Below, piece after piece: positions 37,173 through 45,992 of a DNA stretch of 64,000 nucleotides (position 1 is the stretch's first letter; each line of letters opens with the position of its first letter). Under the pieces are notes generated by a model. That model saw only the letters and a list, made by a program, of their open reading frames with translations. It was not told the DNA's origin and did not search any database. This DNA is from Pedobacter sp. N36a. GTDB taxonomy: Bacteria; Bacteroidota; Bacteroidia; Sphingobacteriales; Sphingobacteriaceae. The stretch is from positions 62,001 through 126,000 of the forward strand of contig NZ_JACSZW010000008.1 in the NCBI RefSeq assembly GCF_014472395.1, read 5' to 3'. The translations under genes and the position numbers were made by a program.

Positions 37173-40100
37173 ATGTATTTGATTTTTGATACCGAAACGA
37201 CGGGATTGCCACGCAATTGGAATGCGCCGATTACAGATACGGATAATTGGCCCAGATGTATTCAAATTGCCTGGCAGTTACATGATGAACTTGGAAATCT
37301 GATCGAACACCAGGATTATCTGGTAAAACCTGAAGGCTTCAATATCCCTTATGACGCAGAACGAATTCATGGTATTTCGACAGAATTAGCCGACGAACAG
37401 GGTATTTCACTAGCAGAAGTATTAGATAAATTTAATGTTGCCCTTTCAAAATCTAAATTTGTTGTTGGACAAAATATTGGCTTTGATGTCAATATTATGG
37501 GATGTGAGTTTCACCGTTTAGGTGTAGAAAGCCCGATGAGTACCATGCCTGTGCTGGATACTTGTACGGAAGTAACGGCAGAATTATTGAAGATTCCAGG
37601 AGGTCGAGGAGGTAAATTTAAACTGCCTACACTTACAGAATTACACCAATACCTTTTTGGAACCCCATTTTCAGAAGCCCACAATGCTACAGCAGACGTG
37701 GAGGCAACCACGCGTTGCTTCTTGCAGCTGATCAAGATGGAGGTGTTTACGCTGGAGCAATTACAGGCGGATGCCAACTATATTCCGACCTTTAATAAGC
37801 AAAATCCAGGGACAATAGAAAGGATAGGTTTAAACCATGTAAACCTTAAATCCGCTTCTGATGAAATCAGAAAAAGGCTGCAAAAAACTGAGGCCCCGAA
37901 AGTATCTAAAAAGACACTGGAAGAGAACAAGCAGGAACTGGCCAATGTCGCCTTTGCCCATTTGCACAACCATACGCAATTTTCGGTTTTACAATCCACC
38001 ATCAATATTCCTTCTTTAATCAAAGCCACAGCCGCGCATAAAATGCCAGCTGTAGCAATGACCGACCATGCGAATATGATGGGGGCTTTCCATTTTGTGG
38101 CGCAGATTCTGAACCATAATAAGGGAGTGGAGACCAGGAATAAGGAAGCCATGGAAAAAGGAGAAACACCTGATGAGGTCATTATTAAACCCATCGTTGG
38201 TTGTGAATTCTTTGTCTGTGACGACCATTTAGATAAGAAAAGAAAGGATGACGGATACCAGGTCGTATTACTGGCGAAGAACAAACAAGGGTACCATAAC
38301 CTGGCAAAAATGTCTTCTATCGCTTATACGAAAGGATTTTACTATATCCCAAGGATTGATAAGGCTGTTATAGAGCAATATAAAGACGATATCATTGTCC
38401 TGTCTGGTAACTTATATGGTGAGATTTCCAGCAAATTGCTGAACCTTGGTGAAAAACAAGCTGAAGAAGCATTGTTGTGGTGGAAATCGCAATTTGGTGA
38501 AGACTTCTATATTGAAGTGATGCGCCATAGCCAGGAGGATGAAGACATTGTCAATGTTTCTTTAGTCGCGCTGGCTAAAAAACACGATGTAAAGGTGATT
38601 GCCACGAACAATACCTATTATATCAATAAAAAAGACGCCAATGCCCATGATATTTTATTGTGTGTAAAAGACGGAGAGAAACAAGCAACACCAATTGGTC
38701 GTGGCCGTGGATACCGTTTTGGCTTACCAAATCAGGAGTATTATTTCAAAACTCCTGAAGAAATGAAAAACCTTTTCGCTGATTTACCAGAGGCGATTAT
38801 CAACATACAGGAAATTGTAGATAAAATAGAAATCTACAAGCTCGCCCGTGAAGTCCTTTTGCCTAAGTTCGATATTTCTGAAGAATTCCTTGTAAAAGAG
38901 GATGAAGAAGATGGTGGTAAAAGAGGGGAGAATAAATATTTACGCCACCTGACTTATGAGGGAGCGAAAAAACGTTACGGAATAATTACGGACGACATTG
39001 CCGAGCGTCTGGACTTTGAATTACAGACGATTGAGAAGACCGGATATCCGGGATACTTTTTGATTGTACAGGATTTTATTGCCAAAGCCAGGGAACTTGA
39101 TGTGTCTGTAGGACCTGGAAGGGGATCTGCAGCGGGATCTGCGGTGGCCTACTGTTTATGGATTACCAATATTGACCCCATAAAATACGATTTGCTATTT
39201 GAGCGTTTTTTGAATCCAGACCGTGTTTCCATGCCCGATATCGACATCGACTTTGATGATGAGGGCCGTGGAAGGGTAATGGACTATGTAATTAATAAAT
39301 ATGGAGCCAATCAGGTGGCACAGATCATCACCTATGGTACTATGGCCGCCAAATCTTCTGTGAAGGATACGGCAAGGGTGCTGGATTTGCCGCTTTATGA
39401 GGCAGAGAAAATTGCCAAGCTGATTCCTAACATGAAACTGGCAAAAATATTCACACTGGATGAGAAGAGCCTGAAAGGCGCACTTCGGGCAGATGAATAT
39501 GAAAAGGTGCTGGAGTTAAAATCTTTGGCAGGTGCCAATGATTTGGGTGCAAAAACATTAGAACAGGCGCAAATCCTGGAAGGCTCACTAAGAAATACAG
39601 GGATTCATGCCTGCGGGGTAATCATTACACCAAGCGACATTACTAACTTTGTACCAGTAGCCACCGCCAAAGATTCAGACCTGTATGTCACTCAATTCGA
39701 CAACTCCGTTGTAGAAAGTGCCGGTCTGTTGAAAATGGACTTCCTGGGGCTAAAAACACTTACACTGATTAAAGACACCGTAAAACTGGTTAAATTCAGA
39801 CATAAGATAGACCTCGATCCGGATAATTTCCCGATTGATGATGCGAAGACTTATGAACTGTTCCAGCGTGGAGAAACTATCGGAATCTTCCAGTATGAGT
39901 CTAACGGGATGCAGAAGTACATGAAGGAATTAAAACCTACAGTTTTTGGGGATTTAATTGCCATGAACGCACTTTATCGTCCGGGGCCATTAGAGTATAT
40001 CCCATCTTTTGTACGTAGAAAAAACGGCGAAGAGGAGATCAAATATGACCTTGATGCTTGCGAAGAGTATTTAAAAGAAACTTACGGAATTACCGTATAC

Positions 40101-41603
40101 CAGGAACAGGTGATGCTTCTTTCACAGAAACTTGCCGGATTTACCAAAGGTGAGGCCGACGTATTACGTAAGGCGATGGGTAAGAAGCAAAAAGATGTAC
40201 TGGATAAGATGAAGCCTAAGTTCGTAGCTCAGGCTGCAGAAAAAGGACATGATCCTATAGTACTAGAGAAGATTTGGAAAGATTGGGAGGCATTTGCTTC
40301 TTATGCTTTCAATAAATCTCACTCTACTTGTTATGCTTGGATTGCTTACCAAACGGCCTATTTAAAAGCCCATTATCCAGCCGAATACATGGCTGCGGTA
40401 CTTTCCAACAACATGAGTGACATCAAGCAAGTCGCCTTCTTTATGGAAGAATGCAAGCAGATGGGCGTTTCTGTACTGGGACCAGATGTAAACGAATCGG
40501 GTACTAAGTTCTCTGTAAACACGAGTGGACAAGTGCGTTTTGGGCTTTCTGGAATCAAAGGAGTAGGAGAGAAAGCGGTAGAAAGTATCATCATTGACCG
40601 CAATGAAAATGGTCAATATAAGAGTGTTTATGATTTTGCCAAACGTTCCAATACCCGTACCGTTAATAAGAAAGCTTATGAAAGTTTTGTCTATAGCGGT
40701 GCTTTTGATGGCTTCGGGTACCATAGGGCACAGTATTTCTTTGTTGGCATTAATGATAAAATGAATGGCATTGAGAAGATGATCAAGTTTGCCAATGACT
40801 TCCAGAACAACGAGTCTTCTGCACAATCTTCTTTATTTGGTGGAACGGCTTCTGATATGGTGTACGAACCTAGTTTACCAGTATCTCCCGAATGGAGTCT
40901 GATCGACAGGCTAAAATATGAGAAAGATGCCATTGGGATCTTTTTAAGTGGGCACCCGCTCGATAATTATAAATTAGAACTTAAAGAATTTTGCCAGCAT
41001 AAAGTCAGACACCTTTCTGTAGTCAATAAGATCAGAACCGGCGACTCTACCGAGGAAGTCCTCGCGGAGTTCGAAGGCATCAAGAATAAAGAACTGGTAG
41101 TAGGTGGATTAGTGGTGATTTCTGCGCAAAGAATGACAAAGACCGGTAAACCCTTTGGAACCATTGTGTTCGAAGACTATGAAGATACCTGTGAACTGGC
41201 CCTATTTGGTGATGATTTTATCAAGTTTAAACAATTCCTGACCGATGGCTATTTCTTGCAGATCAGAGGTAGGGTAGGAGAACGTTTCAGAAAAGAAGGA
41301 GATTGGGAGTTCAAAATCACTTCTATTCATTTACTTTCTGAATTGCGTGATAAACTGGCGAAAAGTGTGACGATTCAAGTGCCTATTGAAAAGATTACCG
41401 ATGATTTCATGTTGAAAATCAATGCGATACTGGAAGAGAACAAGGCCAGTACTGACCACCAGACTTGTCAGTTGCTGTTCGATGTTTATGATAGAGAACA
41501 GAACGTAAACGTGAAACTGCCTTCCAAATCATTGAAGATAAATCCTAATAATGACTTTTTGGAGCAGTTAACTGCTTTGAATGTAAATCCTAAGTTGAAC
41601 TAA
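37173..41603 (+). CDS. dnaE: DNA polymerase III alpha subunit fused to an N-terminal 3'-5' exonuclease
   Basis: The 1476-residue replicase begins with a DEDDh-type exonuclease: 'FDTETTG' (D6, E8), 'NIGFD' (D105) and 'HNATAD' (H170, D175). A linker (about 190-255) leads to the PHP domain ('AHLHNHTQFSVLQ', H263/H265), then the polymerase core ('GPGRGSAAGSAVAYC', catalytic Asp in 'MPDIDIDFDD' near 688-696), helix-hairpin-helix and OB domain ('ELVVGGLVVISAQRMTKTGK' near 1310). Some PHP metal ligands look replaced (Q363, N480, Y482). The fusion puts proofreading, normally the separate DnaQ subunit, on the polymerase chain. It is monocistronic. Confidence 0.96.
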   Translation: MYLIFDTETTGLPRNWNAPITDTDNWPRCIQIAWQLHDELGNLIEHQDYLVKPEGFNIPYDAERIHGISTELADEQGISLAEVLDKFNVALSKSKFVVGQNIGFDVNIMGCEFHRLGVESPMSTMPVLDTCTEVTAELLKIPGGRGGKFKLPTLTELHQYLFGTPFSEAHNATADVEATTRCFLQLIKMEVFTLEQLQADANYIPTFNKQNPGTIERIGLNHVNLKSASDEIRKRLQKTEAPKVSKKTLEENKQELANVAFAHLHNHTQFSVLQSTINIPSLIKATAAHKMPAVAMTDHANMMGAFHFVAQILNHNKGVETRNKEAMEKGETPDEVIIKPIVGCEFFVCDDHLDKKRKDDGYQVVLLAKNKQGYHNLAKMSSIAYTKGFYYIPRIDKAVIEQYKDDIIVLSGNLYGEISSKLLNLGEKQAEEALLWWKSQFGEDFYIEVMRHSQEDEDIVNVSLVALAKKHDVKVIATNNTYYINKKDANAHDILLCVKDGEKQATPIGRGRGYRFGLPNQEYYFKTPEEMKNLFADLPEAIINIQEIVDKIEIYKLAREVLLPKFDISEEFLVKEDEEDGGKRGENKYLRHLTYEGAKKRYGIITDDIAERLDFELQTIEKTGYPGYFLIVQDFIAKARELDVSVGPGRGSAAGSAVAYCLWITNIDPIKYDLLFERFLNPDRVSMPDIDIDFDDEGRGRVMDYVINKYGANQVAQIITYGTMAAKSSVKDTARVLDLPLYEAEKIAKLIPNMKLAKIFTLDEKSLKGALRADEYEKVLELKSLAGANDLGAKTLEQAQILEGSLRNTGIHACGVIITPSDITNFVPVATAKDSDLYVTQFDNSVVESAGLLKMDFLGLKTLTLIKDTVKLVKFRHKIDLDPDNFPIDDAKTYELFQRGETIGIFQYESNGMQKYMKELKPTVFGDLIAMNALYRPGPLEYIPSFVRRKNGEEEIKYDLDACEEYLKETYGITVYQEQVMLLSQKLAGFTKGEADVLRKAMGKKQKDVLDKMKPKFVAQAAEKGHDPIVLEKIWKDWEAFASYAFNKSHSTCYAWIAYQTAYLKAHYPAEYMAAVLSNNMSDIKQVAFFMEECKQMGVSVLGPDVNESGTKFSVNTSGQVRFGLSGIKGVGEKAVESIIIDRNENGQYKSVYDFAKRSNTRTVNKKAYESFVYSGAFDGFGYHRAQYFFVGINDKMNGIEKMIKFANDFQNNESSAQSSLFGGTASDMVYEPSLPVSPEWSLIDRLKYEKDAIGIFLSGHPLDNYKLELKEFCQHKVRHLSVVNKIRTGDSTEEVLAEFEGIKNKELVVGGLVVISAQRMTKTGKPFGTIVFEDYEDTCELALFGDDFIKFKQFLTDGYFLQIRGRVGERFRKEGDWEFKITSIHLLSELRDKLAKSVTIQVPIEKITDDFMLKINAILEENKASTDHQTCQLLFDVYDREQNVNVKLPSKSLKINPNNDFLEQLTALNVNPKLN

Positions 41604-41737
41604 TGTCATTTTGGCATTGTCAGGGTGATGGCATTACAATTGATTATATCTTTGCACAGAGTTTGGATTTAAAGATTAGATTTGCCGATTCAAACTAATA
41701 GACGATACAATAAAAAACTAATTAAAAAATAAGAATT

Positions 41738-42055
41738 ATGGCTTTGGAAATTACAGATGCAAACTTCGAGGAAGTTGTATTAAAATCAGATAAACCCGTT
41801 TTGGTTGATTTTTGGGCAGAGTGGTGTGGTCCATGTCGCATGGTAGGACCAGTAGTAGACGAGATCTCAAAAGAATACGAAGGAAAAGCGATCGTAGGTA
41901 AAGTAAATGTGGACAATAACCCTCAAATCTCTACTCAGTTCGGTATCCGCAACATTCCAGCCTTATTGTTCTTCAAAAACGGTGAAGTTGTAGATAAACA
42001 AGTTGGTGCTGTTCCAAAATCAGTATTGGCACAAAAATTAGATGCACAGTTGTAA
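41738..42055 (+). CDS. trxA: thioredoxin
   Basis: The 105-residue disulfide reductant has the active site 'WAEWCGPCR' (C30, C33) and the cis-Pro segment '[14 protein letters not shown]'. There is no signal peptide, so it is cytoplasmic. TATCTTTG at 41647-41654 could be its -7 box, but I see no TTG at proper distance. A strong terminator follows. Confidence 0.98.
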   Translation: MALEITDANFEEVVLKSDKPVLVDFWAEWCGPCRMVGPVVDEISKEYEGKAIVGKVNVDNNPQISTQFGIRNIPALLFFKNGEVVDKQVGAVPKSVLAQKLDAQL

Positions 42056-42078
42056 TCAACTCAACATATACTAGTTAG

Positions 42079-42111
42079 AAAAGCGTTCATAGATTTATGA
42101 ACGCTTTTTTT
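42079..42111 (+). terminator. rho-independent terminator after trxA
   Basis: A 13-bp perfect stem (42079-42091 with 42096-42108, 4-nt loop) ending in a run of T. Confidence 0.93.
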
Positions 42112-42122
42112 ATATTTACCCT

Positions 42123-43043
42123 ATGCAGTATCCAATTGATGAGCAAGGCATCTCGTTTCATGGCAATCTTGAATTATTAGCCAAACAAGTTGTAGAAGGC
42201 TTTATAACCGGGCTTCACAAAAGTCCTTTCCATGGTTTTTCTGTGGAGTTTGCGGAACACCGACTATATAATGTAGGAGATAGCGTAAAAAACATCGACT
42301 GGAAGCTTTTCGCAAAAACAGACAAGCTCTTTAGTAAACGCTTCGAAGAAGAAACTAATTTGAGATGTCAGTTTATTGTGGATGTTTCATCTTCCATGTA
42401 CTTCCCGTCTGGAGAATATAATAAACTTAATTTTTCTGTACAGGCGACTGCGGCGTTGATCTATTTATTGAAAAGACAAAGAGATGCTTTCGGGCTCAGC
42501 TTATTTTCCGATCATTTATTACTGAATACCCCTGCTAAATCTACCACTGCTCATCAGAAATACCTGTTCAGTCACCTGGAAAAAGCCTTAAGTAAAACAG
42601 AAATGAACCTAAAAACCAATGTGGCACAAGCCTTACATCAGGTGGCAGAACTGATCCATAAGCGTTCATTGGTCGTGATTTTTAGTGATATGCTGAATAG
42701 TAATCAGGGGGAGGAGCACTTGGAAACATTGTTTTCAGCGCTTCAGCACTTGAAGTTCAACAAACATGAAGTGGTGATTTTTAATGTGACAGACAAATCC
42801 AGGGAAGTAGATTTCGAATTTGAAAACCGGCCGTATGAATTTATAGATATGGAAACGGGGGCTACTATTAAAGCACATGCTGCAAATCTGAAAACAGAAT
42901 ACCTCAGCAGAATGAGCAAATACAGACAGGCCATCCAGCTGAAATGCAACCAATACAAAATCGACATGATCGATGCCGATATTGCTGCTGGATTTCAACC
43001 TATATTGGAGGCCTATCTGATCAAAAGGCAAAAAATGAGTTAA
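42123..43043 (+). CDS. DUF58 domain-containing protein
   Basis: The 306 residues match the DUF58 family: 'FHGNLELLAKQVVEGFITGL', 'FAEHRLYNVGDSVKNIDWKL', then a von Willebrand A-like part with 'FIVDVSSSMYFP' (DxSxS-type metal site, residues near 89-96). DUF58 proteins usually accompany a MoxR ATPase and VWA proteins; none is next to it here. No membrane segment. It is only 12 bp after the trxA terminator, and its end overlaps the convergent aminotransferase gene by 4 bp. Confidence 0.87.
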   Translation: MQYPIDEQGISFHGNLELLAKQVVEGFITGLHKSPFHGFSVEFAEHRLYNVGDSVKNIDWKLFAKTDKLFSKRFEEETNLRCQFIVDVSSSMYFPSGEYNKLNFSVQATAALIYLLKRQRDAFGLSLFSDHLLLNTPAKSTTAHQKYLFSHLEKALSKTEMNLKTNVAQALHQVAELIHKRSLVVIFSDMLNSNQGEEHLETLFSALQHLKFNKHEVVIFNVTDKSREVDFEFENRPYEFIDMETGATIKAHAANLKTEYLSRMSKYRQAIQLKCNQYKIDMIDADIAAGFQPILEAYLIKRQKMS

Positions 43044-44236
43044 GTGGATGCAACTACTGCTGCTACATTTCTTAGCATCACTTCGCAGGCATATTCAATT
43101 TCTTCATGTGTAATGATCAATGGTGGAGCTACGCGCATAGAGTTACTGCAATGCAGGAACCAATCGCTGATCACACCATCGGAAATACAGGCATCAATGA
43201 TTTTTTTATTGATCTCAAAATTTTCAAATTCAATGGCCATCATTAAACCTTTTCCACGTACCTCTTTGATGGCAGGGTGAACCAATAGTTTTTTAAATAA
43301 TTCTCCCTTTTCTTCCACACCAGCTACGATGTTTTCTTTTTGGATGGTTTGCAAAGTCGCCAAGCCTGCTGCACAGCTCACTGGGTGGCCGCCAAAGGTA
43401 GTGAGGTGTCCCAAAATAGGGTTTGTTGCCAAGGCCCTCATGATCTCCGTAGAACTGATGAATGCACCGATTGGCATACCGCCACCGATACCTTTAGCTA
43501 GTAAAAGAATGTCAGGAGCAATCCCGTAATGTTCAAAACCAAACATCTTTCCTGTACGTCCAAAACCGCATTGAATCTCGTCCAGTACTAACAAGGTGCC
43601 TGTGGCAGTACATTTTGCTCTTAGCGCCTCAAAATAGGCTTTATCGGCAGTTCTAAGACCAGCCTCTCCTTGTACGGTCTCCATAAATACTGCTGCGGTG
43701 CGTTCTGTAATCAGATCAAGGTCTGCGGTTACATTAAAATTGATAAATCGGATGTCGGGAAGTAATGGCCTGTAGGCTTGTTTGAATTCTTCATTGCCCA
43801 TTAGGCTTAAAGCCCCCTGGGTACTGCCATGGTAAGAATTATGGCAGGAAATTATTTCCGAGCGACCGGTATATCTTTTGGCCAGCTTCATGGCGCCTTC
43901 TACGGCTTCTGCACCGGAATTCACGAAATAGGTACAGTTTAAATGACTTGGGAGCACATCTGCTAAGGCTTTAGCAAAGTTTACCTGCGGACTCTGAACA
44001 AATTCGCCATAAACCATGATGTGCATGTAGTTTTCCACTTGCTCCTTCACCGCATTTACTACTGCAGGGTGACAATGGCCAACATTACTCACACCAATAC
44101 CGGCAATTAAATCCAGGTATTTTTTGCCTGCAGTATCGTAAAGATACATACCGCTGGCTTTAGTGAATTCTAAAAGAAGTGGCTCTAGTGTAGTTTGGGC
44201 GTTATGTTGAAGGAATAATTGACGTTGTGTAAGCAT
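43040..44236 (-). CDS. class III aminotransferase (acetylornithine/ornithine aminotransferase-like)
   Basis: This PLP enzyme of about 398 residues has 'FVNSGAEAVEGAMKLAKRYT', 'VLDEIQCGFGRTGKMFGFEH' (Asp of the PLP pyridine) and the Schiff-base lysine in 'LLLAKGIGGGMPIGAF' (K248). It resembles the aspartate-aminotransferase family subgroup III, including ornithine, acetylornithine and 4-aminobutyrate enzymes; the amino donor is not resolved. Start taken as ATG at 44236; a TTG two codons upstream is also open. It lies 15 bp after the secreted protein gene of the sigma-factor set, so it may share that transcript. Confidence 0.88.
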   Translation of the reverse strand: MLTQRQLFLQHNAQTTLEPLLLEFTKASGMYLYDTAGKKYLDLIAGIGVSNVGHCHPAVVNAVKEQVENYMHIMVYGEFVQSPQVNFAKALADVLPSHLNCTYFVNSGAEAVEGAMKLAKRYTGRSEIISCHNSYHGSTQGALSLMGNEEFKQAYRPLLPDIRFINFNVTADLDLITERTAAVFMETVQGEAGLRTADKAYFEALRAKCTATGTLLVLDEIQCGFGRTGKMFGFEHYGIAPDILLLAKGIGGGMPIGAFISSTEIMRALATNPILGHLTTFGGHPVSCAAGLATLQTIQKENIVAGVEEKGELFKKLLVHPAIKEVRGKGLMMAIEFENFEINKKIIDACISDGVISDWFLHCSNSMRVAPPLIITHEEIEYACEVMLRNVAAVVAST

Positions 44237-44251
44237 ACACAAAAATACAAA

Positions 44252-44704
44252 TTAATTCCGCTCAGGCCTGCCATTTTTGTATCTCGATAGGAGTTCTCTT
44301 TTAAAAGTCTCCTGAGCGCGATAATATTTTCCTACGGTTTTGATCGGCAGGCTTGATTTAAATTTGCCAAAATACTTTTTATCAATTAATAAGTCTTTTT
44401 GTTTAAAGTCCAACTCATTCACAATCAGGTTTTGTATTTCTGTATCTGACAAATCGTCTATTTCAGTACTCTTTTTAAAGCTGATCATATTTTGATACTT
44501 TTCTTTACGCAGCGCAGATTGTTCTCTTTTGTAGTCATTGTATATCGGCCAAAAAATCTTCGCTTCTTCCTCAGAAAGGTCTAATTTCTGTGTTAAATAG
44601 CTAATTCTTAAAGATTCGATTTCAGGAGATCTACTTCCGGACTTCTGTGCGGAAGTAAAGAAGGGCAGCATAAAAAGAATTGAGGCAACAATTATATTTT
44701 TCAT
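44252..44704 (-). CDS. secreted Spy/LTXXQ-like small protein of an ECF sigma locus
   Basis: The 150-residue protein has a signal peptide (cleavage after 'FFTSAQ', about residue 19). The mature part is helical and charged with 'LRISYLTQKLDLSEEEAKIF' and 'WPIYNDYKREQSALRKEKYQ', a pattern seen in Bacteroidota periplasmic proteins that follow ECF sigma/anti-sigma pairs and resemble CpxP/Spy. It could sense envelope stress, which is inference from position. It is the third gene of the sigma operon. Confidence 0.72.
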   Translation of the reverse strand: MKNIIVASILFMLPFFTSAQKSGSRSPEIESLRISYLTQKLDLSEEEAKIFWPIYNDYKREQSALRKEKYQNMISFKKSTEIDDLSDTEIQNLIVNELDFKQKDLLIDKKYFGKFKSSLPIKTVGKYYRAQETFKRELLSRYKNGRPERN

Positions 44705-44741
44705 TGAGGTATTATTTTATTAGTGATGAAGAGATCAAAAA

Positions 44742-45344
44742 TTATAGATCTGAAGCAATTTCATTTTGGCTGTAATTGCTGAGAATATAGTTTTCTAAAT
44801 CAGCATCTGCTACCGAAGGTTGTTCCTGCGTGAGGCGATTAGATTGAATATGTTCTATAATGGTACTTTCGTCAATATCAAAAAGCATCTGTTCTGTGGC
44901 GACCTCAGCCGAAAGCGGAAGCGCTGCTGTGGAATTTGTATTTTGATAAAAATACATACCCAAGGCACTCACCAATACAAAACAGGCTGCGGAAGCATAT
45001 TTAAGCGACTTAGAATGCCATAGGCGAATGGTTTTTGCCACTTTCTCTTCCGTCGTTTTTGCAGCAATCTTTGCCTGCAGCTGCTGGAAATAATCCTGAG
45101 GGACAGTATAACCAACCACTTCTGCCTGAATTTTCGCAGCAAGTGATTCGAAGTAACCTTCTGGCATACTAAATCCCGATTCTGGTCTGCTTGTTTTCAG
45201 ATCATCCAAAAATATGGCCTCATGAATGTGCGTAGGCAGTTCTTCAAAATAGCCTTTTGGAATAGAAAAAGGATGTTTCAGGTCTAAGCCGGCCAGGTGA
45301 GGGGCTTCGTTCATCCATTCGCTATTTTCTAAATCATTTTCCAT
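44742..45344 (-). CDS. anti-sigma factor-like membrane protein with triplicated motif
   Basis: The 200-residue protein has a cytoplasmic N-terminal part, one transmembrane segment (about 114-132, 'YASAACFVLVSALGMYFY') and a periplasmic tail. Its N-terminal part holds three copies of a short motif: 'FSIPKGYFEEL' (26-36), 'FSMPEGYFESL' (58-68) and 'YTVPQDYFQQL' (79-89). Position directly after the sigma gene indicates an anti-sigma factor, although no zinc-binding ZAS motif is present. I choose the ATG at 45344; one at 45398 would overlap the sigma gene by 20 bp. Confidence 0.75.
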   Translation of the reverse strand: MENDLENSEWMNEAPHLAGLDLKHPFSIPKGYFEELPTHIHEAIFLDDLKTSRPESGFSMPEGYFESLAAKIQAEVVGYTVPQDYFQQLQAKIAAKTTEEKVAKTIRLWHSKSLKYASAACFVLVSALGMYFYQNTNSTAALPLSAEVATEQMLFDIDESTIIEHIQSNRLTQEQPSVADADLENYILSNYSQNEIASDL

Positions 45345-45378
45345 TGCATAAGTATTGATACATTTCAGAGCAAAAGGT

Positions 45379-45939
45379 TTAAAAGGTAATGTCCTCATTT
45401 AGCATAAAAGTTTCCACTTTTTTTACTGCGATATGAAAAGAGGCTTTTAAGGCACCTACACTGGTTCCTGTGATCTCCGCAATCTCCTCATATTTAAGGT
45501 CGTCAAAATACTTCATGTTAAAAATCAGGCGTTGTTTTTCCGGTAAGGTCAACAGTGCCTGTTGCAGTTTCATCTGGATTTTATCTCCATTGAAATAAGA
45601 AGAAGCAACAAGGCTTTCGGCCAGTTCTTCGGAAACATCATCCAAGGGAGTATTGTTGCGCTGTTTCTTTTTATTCAGGAAAGTAATAGATTCATTGGTG
45701 GCGATGCGATAAATCCAGGTATACAATTTGGAATCGCTGCGAAATTTGTCCAGATTTTTCCAGACTTTCACGAAAACTTCCTGAACCAGGTCGTCCGTAT
45801 CATCATGGTCGATCACCAATCGGCGGATATGCCAATAGATCTTTTGCTGGTACTTTTGAAGAAGCAGGTTAAAGGCTTCATTGCGAGTCTCCTTACTGGA
45901 GAATTTCTCTAAAATTTCTGAATCTTCAACCTGCTTCAT
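45379..45939 (-). CDS. ECF RNA polymerase sigma factor
   Basis: The 186 residues comprise region 2 ('DDLVQEVFVKVWKNLDKFRS', 'LYTWIYRIATNESITFLNKK') and region 4 with helix-turn-helix ('LPEKQRLIFNMKYFDDLKYE', 'EIAEITGTSVGALKASFH'), no region 1.1 or 3. It is an extracytoplasmic-function sigma-70 protein, first in an operon with a membrane anti-sigma protein and a secreted helical protein. It is not next to a TonB/FecR locus, so envelope-stress control is more likely than nutrient uptake; regulon unknown. Confidence 0.92.
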   Translation of the reverse strand: MKQVEDSEILEKFSSKETRNEAFNLLLQKYQQKIYWHIRRLVIDHDDTDDLVQEVFVKVWKNLDKFRSDSKLYTWIYRIATNESITFLNKKKQRNNTPLDDVSEELAESLVASSYFNGDKIQMKLQQALLTLPEKQRLIFNMKYFDDLKYEEIAEITGTSVGALKASFHIAVKKVETFMLNEDITF

Positions 45940-45992
45940 TTATAGTGTTTAATCTGTTAATATGGACAGATATATTTAACGCCAGTTAAGGC

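Noticed and set aside
41620..41654. Full promoter for trxA
   Set aside because: TATCTTTG is present at 41647-41654 but the nearest suitable TTG is 27 nt away, outside the usual spacing.
44240..44247. TATTTTTG just before the aminotransferase start as promoter
   Set aside because: It ends 3 nt before the ATG and has no TTG at the right distance; A/T-rich coincidence is more likely.
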